NCBI GenBank assembly: GCA_006937955.1
Contig: SSNP01000013.1
Location: 7,736,394-7,800,393, forward strand
Source of the DNA: Pachypanchax playfairii
Taxonomy: Eukaryota; Chordata; Actinopteri; Cyprinodontiformes; Aplocheilidae
Direction of reading: 5' to 3'
Length of the DNA stretch: 64,000 bases
Below, one piece after another: positions 1 to 13,654 of this stretch. Position 1 is the first letter of the stretch. Every line of letters starts with the position of its first letter. The notes below the pieces were generated by a model. That model saw nothing but the letters and a program-made list of their open reading frames with translations, did not search any database and had not been told where the DNA came from. The position numbers and the translations under genes were made by a program.

Positions 1-1638
1 TGCAGCCTCCTCCTGCAGCCTCCACCTGCAGCCTCCTCCTGCAGCCTCCACCTGCAGCCTCCACCTGCAGCCTCCACCTGCAGCCTCCCCCTGCAGCCTC
101 CCCCTGCAGCCTCCACCTGAAGCCTCCACCTGCAGCCTCGACCTGCAGCCTCCACCTGCAGCCTCCCCCTGCAGCCTCCACCTGCAGCCTCCTCCTGCAG
201 CCTCCCCCTGCAGCCCCCACCTGCAGCCTCCCCCTGCAGCCTCCACCTGAAGCCTCCACCTGCAGCCTCCCCCTGCAGCCTCCACCTGCAGCCTCCTCCT
301 GCAGCCTCCACCTGCAGCCTCCTCCTGCAGCCTCCTCCTGCAGCCTCCTCCTGCAGCCCCCCCCTGCAGCCCCCACCTGCAGCCTCCACCTGCAGCCCCC
401 CCCTGCAGCCCCCCCCTGCAGCCTCCACCTGCAGCCCCCACCTGCAGCCCCCACCTGCAGCCTCCACCTGCAGCCTCCTCCTGCAGCCTCCCCCTGCAGC
501 CTCCACCTGCAGCCTCCACCTGAAGCCTCCACCTGCAGCCTCCACCTGAAGCCTCCACCTGCAGCCTCCCCCTGCAGCCTCCACCTGCAGCCCCCACCTG
601 CAGCCCCCACCTGCAGCCTCCACCTGCAGCCTCCTCCTGCAGCCTCCCCCTGCAGCCTCCACCTGCAGCCTCCCCCTGCAGCCTCCACCTGCAGCCTCCA
701 CCTGTAGCCTCCACCTGCAGCCTTCACCTGCAGCCTCCCACTGCAGCCTCCACCTGCAGCCTCCCCCTGCAGCCTCCACCTGCAGCCCCCACCTGCAGCC
801 TCCACCTGCAGCCTCCACCTGCAGCCCCCCCCTGCAGCCTCCACCTGCAGCCTCCCCCTGCAGCCCCCCCCTGCAGCCTCCCCCTGCAGCCCCCCCCTGC
901 AGCCTCCACCTGCAGCCTCCACCTGCAGCCTCCACCTGCAGCCTCCTCCTGCAGCCTCCACCTGCAGCCTCCGCCTGCAGCCTCCACCTGCAGCCTCCCC
1001 CTGCAGCCTCCACCTGCAGCCCCCACCTGCAGCCTCCACCTGCAGCCTCCCCCTGCAGCCTCCACCTGCAGCCTCCACCTGCAGCCTCCACCTGCAGCCT
1101 CCACCTGAAGCCTCCACCTGCAGCCTCCCCCTGCAGCCTCCACCTGCAGCCTCCACCTGCAGCCTCCTCCTGCAGCCTCCACCTGCAGCCCCACCTGCAG
1201 CCTCCACCTGAAGCCTCCACCTGCAGCCTCCACCTGAAGCCTTCACCTGCAGCCTCGACCTGCAGCCTCCACCTGCAGCCTCCTCCTGCAGCCTCCACCT
1301 GCAGCCTCCTCCTGCAGCCTCCACCTGCAGCCTCCCCCTGCAGCCTCCACCTGCAGCCTCCTCCTACAGCCTCCACCTGCAGCCTCGACCTGCAGCCTCC
1401 CCCTGCAGCCTCCTCCTGCAGCCTCCACCTGCAGCCTCCTCCTGCAGCCTCCCCCTGCAGCCTCCCCCTGCAGCCTCCACCTGCAGCCTCCACCTGCAGC
1501 CTCCACCTGAAGCCTCCACCTGCAGCCTCCCCCTGCAGCCTAGCCTCCACCTGCAGCCTCCCCCTGCAGCCTCCACCTGAAGCCTCCACCTGCAGCCTCC
1601 CCCTGCAGCCTCCACCTGCAGCCTCCCCCTGCAGCTTC
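1..1638. repeat. 13-bp GC-rich minisatellite (array 1)
   Basis: About 125 head-to-tail copies of a 13-bp unit, CTGCAGCCTCCAC, with variants CCTCCCC, CCTCCTC, CCCCCAC and CTGAAG. The array is cut by the left edge of the window, so its true length is unknown. The + strand is strongly C-rich, and each standard unit carries a PstI site (CTGCAG). Because the unit has no stop in several frames, 80-170-codon open frames appear on the minus strand. They have no start context, splice signals or domain and are not genes. Confidence 0.97.
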
Positions 1639-4402
1639 CAGGTGCCTCAGCTCAGTGCTGCATGGAGGGGGAGGGGCTGCATCATCCATCGTCATACTAA
1701 ACCTCAGAAACGCCACTGATGAGACCGGTTACATCATTTTCCACCTCTGAAACCACAGACATGCTGTATGGCTCGTCACCATGGCAACCCAGGAAAGGTT
1801 TCTGTTCAGAGGGAAACATCTGATGAAACACGAGGAGCAGAGAACGAGAATAAAACTGAAAACTTTGATGCTATAATTTCAGTCTGTTATGTAAGACTGC
1901 CACGCCCTCTGGAACCGGTCTGATCCAGTCATGGGAAAAGGGACAACTGGTCGAAATAACACACTGTTTGCTGTTGCCATGGTAACTGTCACTCTGGCTT
2001 CATGGAATCTGTTTGAACAGTGATGCTGGTATCAGACCCCTGTTCAAGGTTTTTGTCTTCGTCACTCGTCTCTGAGGCCAATGAGCTCCTCTTCATCAGT
2101 GAAATGACCAGAAGAGCAGCTGAAGCTCCTGATGACGTGACGCCGTGTGCAGCTGAGCGTTCAGGCTCAGCTGGAGGAAGTTTAATCAGGATTCTCTTTG
2201 TTGAAGAACCATCTTCATCACATTGATCTTTAAAACATGCTGTAAATCTTTTATTGATTTTACTTGAAGAAACTTGGGTTTTTGGTGTAAAATTTAAGCA
2301 TGAGATGAACCAGCTGTGAACAGCTGGAATCTGAGCTGTAAAGGATTAAACACTTGCAGCCAGTGTAACAAACCCGGATCAGTCCAATCTTGTTCTGGAA
2401 TGTGTGAAACTTTTCTTGCTGCTGAATAAACCGTCTGAAACAGGGTCTGTAATTATTACAGAAGTTGTTTTATTTGGTCGGATTTGTCCAAAATCACTTT
2501 CAAATTACAGGTTACAGATAAGTTACATACTGTAGGCAGAGGGGATTCGAACCTTATCAGACAACCTGCTGCCCCAGAGAGACCGACAGACCAACAGACA
2601 GGAGTCACGTGACTTCAGCACAGACTGGAAGTGAGTTCAGCTCTTGTAAATTCAAGGAGCTGCAGGACTCGAGTCCAGCTGCTCAGCAGGATGGGTTCTC
2701 TCTCAGCCTACAAACATCAACACACTCACAGTCCTGGAAACATGTCCATCAGTAAGACGGTGACTCATGGCAGGATGTGGAACAGATAAAAACAAAGACA
2801 CGTCTCAGTCTGTGGAAAACTTTGAAGAGGGGCCAGATGTTCTCCACAGATCCTCATCTGACCACAGATAAATGTACAGAGCAAATAGATGTTACTGTGT
2901 CTCCAACACGTCCCTTCAAGAAGGTTACAACAGCCTGTAAAGTGCTTCCTGTTCAGGATTTGGCTTTTTGTGCATGTAGAGGGTCTGTGGAGTTTTAAAA
3001 CCACATATCTTCTTCAAACACGGTTCCTTCCTCTCCTAGAAAATACAGCTGCACGACCTCCAACCCAAACCAAAAGAAGGACGACTGAGAGCTGCTGATC
3101 AAACAGCACACTGTCAGTCCTCTGGTCCAGGTGTCTCTGACAGGAGAAGATGTTTACAGAGCAGATAAACTCTCCATCATGTTGACATCAAGTCCACAGA
3201 CTCATGGTGTTACATGAGTTCTGGACCTTGTCGTTCTGGGTGAGCGGTGGTGCATGCTGAACTGTAAAAACAGCAGCAGTCTGTAGATCCAGTAACCAGA
3301 CCCATAAAAACATTGACAGTGCTGAAAGACGTAGATCATTAACGACAGCAAGACTCAGAGTGGAAAGAGAATGTCCTCCTGAGGAGACAAGATGAACCTC
3401 AATGTCTTCAAGTAAATAAATCCATTAGTTTTCCCCAGACAAGTATGTTTTTCTCTTGATATTAAAGTTATTCTTTCTGTAACACAGACGTCAGTGGGAC
3501 GTCAGACTGGGGTATACCGGTTTGTACCGAAAACGGAGGTTAATTTCAGTGATGATATAAATTTTTCACCGTTTTCATACCGTTATACCGGTGGACAGCG
3601 AAGACAACGTCCGGAACGTTTGCAGTGGGAACGTATTTCTGCAGGGACCGATTTCAGTGCTACACGCAAAGAGCGCGCGTTTTGACTTGGCGGGGGCTTT
3701 AACCATAGACCACAGACCATGATTTATATACATGTCTTTGGCTGTAACTAACAGCTGACCCGCAGGTTACTGACCAAGAACAACTTATTCCTAAAAGAGA
3801 AGCCGTGTCTATAGTATGGAATATCTTCAGCTTCTCTTGTCTTCTAAAGGTTGGACTTCATTTGCGTTAGCCGGCGGCTAGCAACTTAGCTTGAAGAGGC
3901 TGTCCAACAAAAACACGGTACTGTGCATATGACAGTAAAATTGACTATTTAAAACTAATCTAATGCAGTCATTTTTTTACTTATTAGGAGATAATGTGGG
4001 TAACATTGGTGGTATAAACAATATTGTAAAACCGATATAATTTAGCTAAATCACCAACATCAAAATCCCAGTTCAGACTCAGGTTCTCCTCTGAAGAGAG
4101 TTTGGACATCATGATGATGAAGCGGTTGTTAGTTACTGTGGGATCAGTTAGTCTGTCCCACCTTGTGCACACTCTATTCATTGATGTAATAAAACACTGA
4201 AGTAGGTTGAAGTTCTGCTGTTGTTCCTGCATGAAACAACAATATACAAATATCTGAAATATAAAACTAAAGCAATCGTAGCTAAAGTTTGTCTCCATGA
4301 CAAAATACTAATAATGTTTTAAAGATATCTGGTTCTAAGCAGCTGACAGCATCTCTGTACAACGCTCAATCAAGTACAAACTTAAAAAGGATGCATGGGA
4401 GG
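1639..4402. other. Unique non-coding DNA between arrays 1 and 2
   Basis: No gene is supported here. Open frames are short (at most about 100 codons), lack splice context and show no recognisable domain. Around 3513-3595 there are short palindromic stretches (TATACCGG, ACCGTTATACCGG), and a related-looking stretch lies near 4000-4045 (CCGATATAA). These resemble degraded terminal sequences of fish DNA transposons, but I could not pair the ends convincingly. Confidence 0.6.
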
Positions 4403-4700
4403 AGGAACCACACGGGGAACAGAGCAGAAACCACAGGGAACAGAGCAGGAACCACAGAGGGAACAGAGCAGGAACCACAGGGAACAGAGCAGGAACCACA
4501 GGGAACAGAGCAGGGACTACACGGGGAACAGAGCAGGAACCACAGAGGGAACAGGGCAGGAACCACAGGGAACAGAGCAGGAACCACACAGGAAACAGAG
4601 CAGGAACCACAGGGAACAGAGCAGGGACTACACGGGGAAAAGAGCAGGAACCACACAGGGAACAGAGCAGGAACCATAGAGGGAACAGAGCAGGAACCAG
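4403..4700. repeat. 21/23-bp minisatellite, left segment (array 2a)
   Basis: About 13 copies of the same 21/23-bp unit that forms the large array at 6326-12903, in the same orientation (core GGAACCACAGGGAACAGAG). It is separated from the main array by inverted-repeat transposon-like DNA at about 4701-6319. The simplest reading is one array split by an insertion. Confidence 0.93.
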
Positions 4701-6319
4701 CAGGGGTTGTAGCCAATTCTGTGGTCTGTCCAGGTCTGTCCAGGGACCATGGTCTCTGGCACGGACCACTGGTTCCTGCCACTAGGGGCGCTAGAGACAG
4801 TGGTCGTGACCAGCTTCTTACTGGCGCAGACGTACAGACCAGCCGCTCGCTGGCACAAAGGGCATTAATATGACCGGTCCTGAACAAGGTTCTTATAGTT
4901 TGAAAATTTTCATTTCATACTTTCTATTATTATTTAGTTTTTTGGTTTGCTTTTTTATTTCAGTTTAGTTCAAGAAATGATTTAATAGTTTTAGTTTAGT
5001 TTTTATTTTGAGGAATTGACTAGTTTCAGTTTAGTTTTTATTTATTTTTAGTCTTATTCTTAATTTTTCAGGTATCAGAGAAAGCCTTGAAATGTAGAAG
5101 CTGAAAAGGATGGAAGAATGTGTGACAGAATATCGATTATCAGATCCTTTCATTTTATTCCTGAACCACAATTATTCAAATGATTTCCGAATGTAAATCA
5201 AACTTTTAACAACAAGCAACAACAACATTATATAAATAAAAACAATGAAAACATAATTAAAGTAAAGGTTTACTTACATAGATCCCTGGAATGGGCCTGG
5301 GAATCCCAGGAATCGGAGCAAAGACGTCTCCTAAAACGTTTTTATATTTTTATTTTAATGTCTTTACTTGTTGAATTTATTTAGCACCTACGAAGGTGTA
5401 GAGAGTGCGCAACGAGCATCAGAACCAGTCTGTAGCACCGCTAGAAGGAGTGACCACTGGTCGTGCCACGGAGCAGCTCGCCCACTACTTCTAATAGTTG
5501 TAATTTTTTATTGTTGTTATTATGATTTCAACAAAAAATAGTCATTAACAACACTGGAAACACAAACGATTGTGACATCTCATATTTATTCATGTGTCAG
5601 GGGAACAGTCGTATCAAAAATGAATGGAAACAAACAAATAGTCCACAGATCACTCAACTGGTCCAAACAACAGGCCAGATCACCGAGGAGGTGGTCAGGA
5701 CCAGTAATATTAATGCCCTTTGTGCCAGCGAGCGGCTGGTCCGTACGTCTGTGCCTGTAAGAAGCTGGTCATGACCACTGTGCCAGTGGTTGCGACCAGT
5801 GTCTGTAGCGCCCCTAGTGGTAGTGACCTCTGGTCCGTGCCAGCGACCACTGGTTCATTGGTCCATGCCACGGAGCCGCTGGTCACGAGCAGCTGGTGAG
5901 GACTGTACGGCTGATCACGAGGCTGATCACTAATACAACTACGACTTATAATAGTAATTTTATCATTGTTATTATTTTATAACAGTGGTCAATAACACTG
6001 GAAAGAAAAATGATTATGACTTCTCACATTTATTCAGGTGACAGTGTTGCTGTCTGTGAGAAAAGGGAAAAGCTGTATAAAATATAAATAGAAACAAACA
6101 GACACTCCACATATCAAATATGCCAGACTCACTCAACTGGTCCAAACAGCAGGCCAGATCACCGAGGAGGTGGTCAGGACCAGGGTTATTATAGTTAACT
6201 AAAACTAGAACTAGCAGTGAAAAAATAATTTAGTTAACCCTGCCCCTAGTGGCAGGAACCAGTGGTCCGTGCCAGAGACCATGGTCCCTGGACAGACCAC
6301 AGAATTGGCTACAACCCCT
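4701..6319. mobile_element. Composite inverted-repeat transposon DNA inside array 2
   Basis: The left end (CAGGGGTTGTAGCCAATT, from 4701) and right end (AATTGGCTACAACCCC, to about 6318) are inverted copies. The inverted arms extend about 77 bp or more, through a shared CCACTAGGGGC / GCCCCTAGTGG segment. CAGGGG-type ends fit hAT elements. The interior is complex. Sequence near 4790-4885 recurs inverted at about 5700-5815, and about 5540-5704 recurs directly at about 6000-6180. The middle is AT-rich and there is no transposase. I could not identify a clean 8-bp target duplication, because the flanks are the minisatellite itself. Confidence 0.65.
6181..6242. mobile_element. Tiny foldback element (62 bp)
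   Basis: The segment starts CAGGGTTATTATAGTTAAC and ends TTTAGTTAACCCTG, so its ends are imperfect inverted repeats. It interrupts the second of two direct internal copies within the composite element: the copy near 5704 continues differently. It looks like an internally deleted non-autonomous DNA transposon. Sequence related to its ends, rich in TTTAGTTTT, lies at about 4890-5045. Confidence 0.5.
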
Positions 6320-6325
6320 TCTCGC

Positions 6326-9300
6326 AGGAACCACAGGGAACAGAGCAGGGACTACACGGGAAACAGAGCAGGAACCACAGAGGGAACAGAGCAGGAACCA
6401 CAGAGGGAACAGAGCAGGAACCACAGGGAACAGAGCGTGAACCACACAGGGAACAGAGCAGGGACTACACGGGGGACAGAGCAGGAACCACACAGGAAAC
6501 AGAGCAGGAACCACACAGGGAACAGAGCAATGACTACACGGGGAACAGAGCAGGAACCACACAGGGAACAGAGCAGGAACCACAGGGAACAGAGCAGGGA
6601 CTACAGTGAACAGAGCAGGGACTACAGGAACAGAGCAGGAACCATGCAGGGAACAGAGCAGCAACCACACAAGGAACAGAGCAGGAACCACAGGGAACAG
6701 AGCAGGAACCACAAAGGGAACAGAGCAGGGACTACACGGGGAACAGCAGGAACCACACAGGGAACAGAGAAGGAACCACAGGGAACAGAGCAGGAACCAA
6801 AGGGAACAGAGCAGGGACTACACGGGGAACAGAGCAGGAACCACACAGGGAACAGAGCAGGAACCACAGAGGGAACAGAGCAGGAACCACAGGGAACAGA
6901 GCAGGAACCACAGGGAACAGAGCAGAAACCACACGGGGAACAGAGCAGGAACCACAGGGAACAGAGCAGGGACTACACAGGGAACAGAGCAGGAACCACA
7001 GGGAACAGAGCAGGAACCACACAGGAAACAGAGCAGGGACTACACGGGGAACAGAGCAGGAACCACACAGGGAACAGAGCAGGAACCACAGGGAACAGAG
7101 CGTGAACCACACAGGGAACAGAGCAGGGACTACACGGGGAACAGAGCAGGAACCACACAGGGAACAGAGCAGGAACCACAGAGGGAACAGAGCAGGAACC
7201 ACAGGGAACAGAGCAGGAACCACAGGGAACAGAGCAGGAACCAAAGGGAACAGAGCAGGGACTACACGGGGAACAGAGCAGGAACCACAGGGAACAGAGC
7301 AGAAACCACACAGGGAACAGAGCAGGAACCACAGGGAACAGAGCAGAAACCACACAGGGAACAGAGCAGGAACCACACAGGGAACATAGCAGGAACCACA
7401 GGGAACAGAGCAGGAACCACAGGGAACAGAGCAGGAACCACACAGGGAACAGAGCAGGAACCACACGGGGAACAGGGCAGGAACCACACAGGGAACAGAG
7501 CAGGAACCACAGAGGGAACAGAGAAGGAACCACAGGGAACAGAGCAGGAACCAAAGGGAACAGAGCAGGGACTACACGGGGAACAGAGCAGGAACCACAG
7601 GGAACAGAGCAGGAACCACACAGGGCACAGAGCAGGAACCACAGGGAACAGAGCAGAAACCACACAGGGAACAGAGCAGGAACCACACAGGGAACATAGC
7701 AGGAACCACAGGGAACAGAGCAGGAACCACAGGGAACAGAGCAGAAACCACACGGGGAACAGAGCAGGAACCACAGGGAACAGAGCAGAAACCACACAGG
7801 GAACAGAGCAGGAACCACTCGGGGAACAGGGCAGGAACCACACAGGGAACAGAGCAGGAACCACAGGGAACAGAGCAGAAACCACACAGGGAACAGAGCA
7901 GGAACCACACAGGGAACATAGCAGGAACCACAGGGAACAGAGCAGGAACCACAGGGAACAGAGCAGGGACTACACGGGGAACAGAGCAGGAACCATGCAG
8001 GGAACAGAGCAGCAACCACACAAGGAACAGAGCAGGAACCACAGGGAACAGAGCAGGAACCACAAAGGGAACAGAGCAGGGACTACACGGGGAACAGCAG
8101 GAACCACAGAGGGAACAGAGCAGGACCCACAGGGAACAGAGCAGGAACCACAGGGAACAGAGCAGGAACCACACAGGAAACAGAGCAGGAACCACAGGAA
8201 ACAGAGCAGGGACTACACGGGGAACAGAGCAGGAACCACGCAGGGAACAGAGCAGCAACCACACAAGGAACAGAGCAGGAACCAAAGGGAACAGAGCAGG
8301 GACTACACGGGGAACAGAGCAGGAACCACAGGGAACAGAGCAGAAACCACACAGGGAACAGAGCAGGAACCACTCGGGGAACAGGGCAGGAACCACACAG
8401 GGAACAGAGCAGGAACCACAGGGAACAGAGCAGAAACCACACGGGGAACAGAGCAGGAACCATGCAGGGAACAGAGCAGCAACCACACAAGGAACAGAGC
8501 AGGAACCACAGGGAACAGAGCAGGACCACAGAGGGAACAGAGCAGGAACCACAGGGGGAACAGGGCAGGAACCACACAGGGAACAGAGCAGGAACCACAG
8601 GGAACAGAGCAGAAAACACACAGGGAACAGAGCAGGAACCACAGGGAACAGAGCAGAAACCACACAGGGAACAGAGCAGGAACCACACAGGGAACATAGC
8701 AGGAACCACAGGGAACAGAGCAGGGACTACAGTGAACAGAGCAGGGACTACACGGGGAACAGAGCAGGAACCACACAGGGAACAGAGCAGGAACCACAGG
8801 GAACAGAGCAGGAACCAACAGGGAACAGAGCAGGGACTACACGGGGAACAGAGCAGGAACCATGCAGGGAACAGAGCAGCAACCACACAAGGAACAGAAC
8901 AGGAACCACAGGGGACAGAGCAGGAACCACACAGGGAACAGAGCAGGAACCACTCGGGGAACAGGGCAGGAACCACACAGGGAACAGAGCAGGAACCACA
9001 GAGGGAACAGAGCAGGAACCACAGGGAACAGAGCAGGGACTACAGTGAACAGAGCAGGGACTACAGGAACAGAGCAGGGACTACACGGGGAACAGAGCAG
9101 GAACCACAGAGGGAACAGAGCAGGAACCACAGGGAACAGAGCAGGGACTACACGGGGAACAGAGCAGGAACCATGCAGGGAACAGAGCAGCAACCACACA
9201 GGGAACAGAGCAGGAACCACTCGGGGAACAGGGCAGGAACCACACAGGGAACAGAGCAGGAACCACAGGGAACAGAGCAGAAACCACACAGGGAACAGAG

Positions 9301-12300
9301 CAGGAACCACAGGGAACAGAGCAGAAACCACACGGGGAACAGAGCAGGAACCACAGGGAACAGAGCAGGAACCACACAGGGAACAGAGCAGGAACCAAAG
9401 GGAACAGAGCAGGGACTACACGGGGAACAGAGCAGGAACCACGCAGGGAACAGAGCAGGAACCACACAGGGAACATAGCAGGAACCACAGGGAACAGAGC
9501 AGGAACCACAGGGAACAGAGCAGAAACCACACAGGGAACAGAGCAGGAACCACAGGGAACAGAGCAGAAACCACACGGGGAACAGAGCAGGAACCACAGG
9601 GAACAGAGCAGGAACCACAGGGAACAGAGCAGGAACCACACAGGAAACAGAGCAGGGACTACACGGGGGACAGAGCAGGAACCACACAGGGAACAGAGCA
9701 GGAACCACAGGGAACAGAGCAGAAACCACACAGGGAACAGAGCAGGAACCACACAGGGAAGAGAGCAGGACCCACAGGGAACAGAGCAGGAACCACAGGG
9801 AACAGAGCAGAAACCACACGGGGAACAGAGCAGGGACTACACGGGGAACAGCAGGAACCACACAGGGAACAGAGAAGGAACCACAGGGAACAGAGCAGGA
9901 ACCAAAGGGAACAGAGCAGGGACTACACGGGGAACAGAGCAGGAACCACAGGGAACAGAGCAGGAACCACACAGGGAACAGAGCAGGAACCACTCGGGGA
10001 ACAGGGCAGGAACCACACAGGGAACAGAGCAGGAACCACAGGGAACAGAGCAGAAACCACACAGGGAACAGAGCAGGAACCACAGGGAACAGAGCAGAAA
10101 CCACACAGGGAACAGAGCAGGAACCACACAGGGAACAGAGCAGGAACCACAGGGAACAGAGCAGGAACCACACAGGGAACAGAGCAGGGACTACACGGGG
10201 AACAGAGCAGGAACCACTCGGGGAACAGGGCAGGAACCACACGGGGAACAGAGCAGGAACCACAGGGAACAGAGCAGAAACCACACAGGGAACAGAGCAG
10301 GAACCACAGGGAACAGAGCAGAAACCACACAGGGAACAGAGCAGGAACCACTCGGGGAACAGGGCAGGAACCACACAGGGAACAGAGCAGGAACCACAGG
10401 GAACAGAGCAGGAACCACACAGGGAACAGAGCAGGAACCACAGGGAACAGAGCAGGAACCACAGGGAACAGAGCAGGAACCACACAGGGAACAGAGCAGG
10501 CACCACAGGGAACAGAGCAGAAACCACACAGGGAACAGAGCAGGAACCACAGGGAACAGAGCAGGAACCACACAGGGAACAGAGCAGGGACTACACGGGG
10601 AACAGAGCAGGAACCACACAGGGAACAGAGCAGGAACCACAGGGAACAGAGCAGGGACTACACGGGGAACAGAGCAGGAACCACAGGGAACAGAGCAGGA
10701 ACCACACGGGGAACAGGGCAGGAACCACACAGGGAACAGAGCAGGAACCACAGGGAACAGAGCAGGAACCACACAGGGAACATAGCAGGAACCACAGGGA
10801 ACAGAGCAGGAACCACAGGGAACAGAGCAGAAACCACACGGGGAACAGAGCAGGAACCACTCGGGGAACAGGGCAGGAACCACACAGGGAACAGAGCAGG
10901 CACCACAGGGAACAGAGCAGAAACCACACAGGGAACAGAGCAGGAACCACACAGGGAACAGAGCAGGAACCACAGGGAACAGAGCAGAAACCACACAGGG
11001 AACAGAGCAGGAACCACTCGGGGAACAGGGCAGGAACCACACAGGGAACAGAGCAGGAACCACAGGGAACAGAGCAGAAACCACACGGGGAACAGAGCAG
11101 GAACCACAGGGAACAGAGCAGGGACTACACAGGGAACAGAGCAGGAACCACAGGGAACAGAGCAGAAACCACACAGGGAACAGAGCAGGAACCACACAGG
11201 GAACATAGCAGGAACCACAGGGAACAGAGCAGGGACTACAGTGAACAGAGCAGGGACTACACGGGGAACAGAGCAGGAACCACACAGGGCACAGAGCAGG
11301 AACCACAGGGAACAGAGCAGGGACTACACGGGGAACAGAGCAGGAACCATGCAGGGAACAGAGCAGGAACCACTCGGGGAACAGGGCAGGAACCACACAG
11401 GGAACAGAGCAGGCACCACAGGGAACAGAGCAGAAACCACACAGGGAACAGAGCAGGAACCACAGGGAACAGAGCAGGAACCACACAGGGAACAGAGCAG
11501 GAACCACACAGGGAACAGAGCAGGAACCACAGGGGACAGAGCAGGGACTACACGGGGAACAGCAGGAACCACACAGGGAACAGAGAAGGAACCACAGGGA
11601 ACAGAGCAGGAACCAAAGGGAACAGAGCAGGGACTACACGGGGAACAGAGCAGGAACCATGCAGGGAACAGAGCAGCAACCACAGAAGGAACAGAGCAGG
11701 AACCACAGGGAACAGAGCAGAAACCACACAGGGAACAGAGCAGGAACCACAGGGAACAGAGCAGAAACCACACAGGGAACAGAGCAGGAACCACACAGGG
11801 AACATAGCAGGAACCACAGGGGAACAGAGCAGGAACCACAGGGAACAGAGCAGGAACCACACGGGGAACAGGGCAGGAACCACACAGGGAACAGAGCAGG
11901 AACCACAGAGGGAACAGAGCAGGAACCACAGGGAACAGAGCAGGGACCACAGTGAACAGAGCAGGGACTACACGGGGAACAGAGCAGGAACCACACAGGG
12001 AACAGAGCAGGAACCACAGGGAACAGAGCAGGGACTACACGGGGAACAGAGCAGGAACCATGCAGGGAACAGAGCAGCAACCACACAAGGAACAGAGCAG
12101 GAACCACAGGGAACAGAGCAGGAACCACACAGGGAACAGAGCAGGAACCACAGGGAACAGAGCAGAAACCACACAGGGAACAGAGCAGGAACCACACAGG
12201 GAACAGAGCAGGAACCACAGGGAACAGAGCAGGGACTACAGTGAACAGAGCAGGGACTACAGGAACAGAGCAGGGACTACACGGGGAACAGAGCAGGAAC

Positions 12301-12903
12301 CACAGGGAACAGAGCAGCAACCACAAGGGAACAGAGCAGGAACCACAGGGAACAGAGCGGGAACCACACAGGGAACAGAGCAGGGACTACACGGGGAACA
12401 GAGCAGGAACCACACAGGGAACAGAGCAGGAACCACAGGGAACAGAGCAGAAACCACACAGGGAACAGAGCAGGAACCACAGGGAACAGAGCAGAAACCA
12501 CACAGGGAACAGAGCGGGAACCACACAGGGAACATAGCAGGAACCACAGGGAACAGAGCAGGAACCACACAGGGAACAGAGCAGGGACTACACGGGGAAC
12601 AGAGCAGGAACCACACAGGGAACAGAGCAGGAACCACAGGGAACAGAGCAGGGACTACAGTGAACAGAGCAGGGACTACAGGAACAGAGCAGGGACTACA
12701 CGGGGAACAGAGCAGGAACCACTCGGGGAACAGGGCAGGAACCACACAGGGAACAGAGCAGGAACCACAGGGAACAGAGCAGAAACCACACAGGGAACAG
12801 AGCAGGAACCACAGGGAACAGAGCAGAAATCACACGGGGAACAGAGCAGGAACCACAGGGAACAGAGCAGGAACCACACAGGGAACAGAGCAGGAACCAC
12901 AGC
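6326..12903. repeat. 21/23-bp minisatellite, main array (array 2b)
   Basis: About 300 copies of a 21-bp unit (core GGAACCACAGGGAACAGAG) mixed with 23-bp variants containing CACACAGGGAAC, CACAGAGGGAAC or GACTACACGGGG. The basic unit contains no T on the + strand. Marker variants recur at intervals and imply higher-order repeats: ATGCAGGGAACAGAGCAGCA near 6644, 7996, 8463, 8863, 9175, 11660 and 12060; GGAACATAGCAGG near 7382, 7692, 7914, 8693, 9470 and 11805. Stop-free units give open frames of up to 981 codons on + and 459 on -. The 23-bp units keep changing the frame and no domain or splice structure exists, so these are not genes. Confidence 0.97.
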
Positions 12904-13646
12904 AGATTATCTAACAATGAAAGGTGGAACACAAGTTCTAGTATTGGTGGGAACCGTTCTGATCATTTCCTCTCTGGTTTCTTGTTCAGGATTTGGAGAA
13001 TTATTTCTCATGAAGGAATTTGTTAAGAGTTGGACTGAGATTATTTTGACTTTTCCTCAGTTTGTCTCTGTGAAACAGTTTTTCCTGCCACACTGACTCT
13101 GGGTTTGGATCTTTGTCCCAGTCTAAATCAGGTCCAGTGGTGTCCTAACAAACAGATCTGTCTCGGACTCGGTCCCTCGTGAGACATTTATCTGATTACT
13201 GTTTTTCCACTGTGTAAATGTTCTTCTGTGCTTGATGTCGGTCCATGCAGGAAGTTCTGGATCTGTGGGGGTTCCTTTAATAGTTTTTTCAGTGATGCAG
13301 CAGCTCTGCTCTGAACATCTGTTTGGATGTTGTGATGAAACATTCAGGACTCAGATGAAATCGGACTTTCCAAACCATGTTCCATCCTTTTGTAAGTTTT
13401 GATAAAAGCTCCGTGGAGCATGAACGATTTTCCATTTGGTGTGTGGAGAACTTCATTCTTCTGGGTTCCTGTTTCAGTGCAGATGTTTCTGTGCTGGAGC
13501 AGACTGGGACTCTGACTGCTTGTTGCTGCTGAAGTTCTTCATCTTCCTGAAATTGATGCAGGACTCGGGTAGTCTCGGTCTTCTTTCAGGAGCTGGACCT
13601 GAGAAATCAGTGAAAATGAATCCTGATTTGGTGAAAACATGATCAT
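12904..13646. other. Unique non-coding DNA
   Basis: Sequence between array 2 and the hAT MITE. Only short, unsupported open frames are present. I see no domain, RNA gene or clear repeat. Confidence 0.6.
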
Positions 13647-13654
13647 CTATCAGG

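Noticed and set aside
2020..3685. Short frames of 60-80 codons in the unique region
   Set aside because: No homology I can recognise, overlapping frames on both strands, and no splice or start context.
3513..4045. Non-autonomous DNA transposon with TATACCGG-type ends
   Set aside because: The two ends are only loosely similar and I found no target duplication, so it is not called as a feature.
6606..11807. Open frames of 697 and 981 codons on + and up to 459 on - over the 21/23-bp array
   Set aside because: Every frame of the unit lacks stops, and mixed 21- and 23-bp units shift the frame throughout. No domain, signal or splice evidence.
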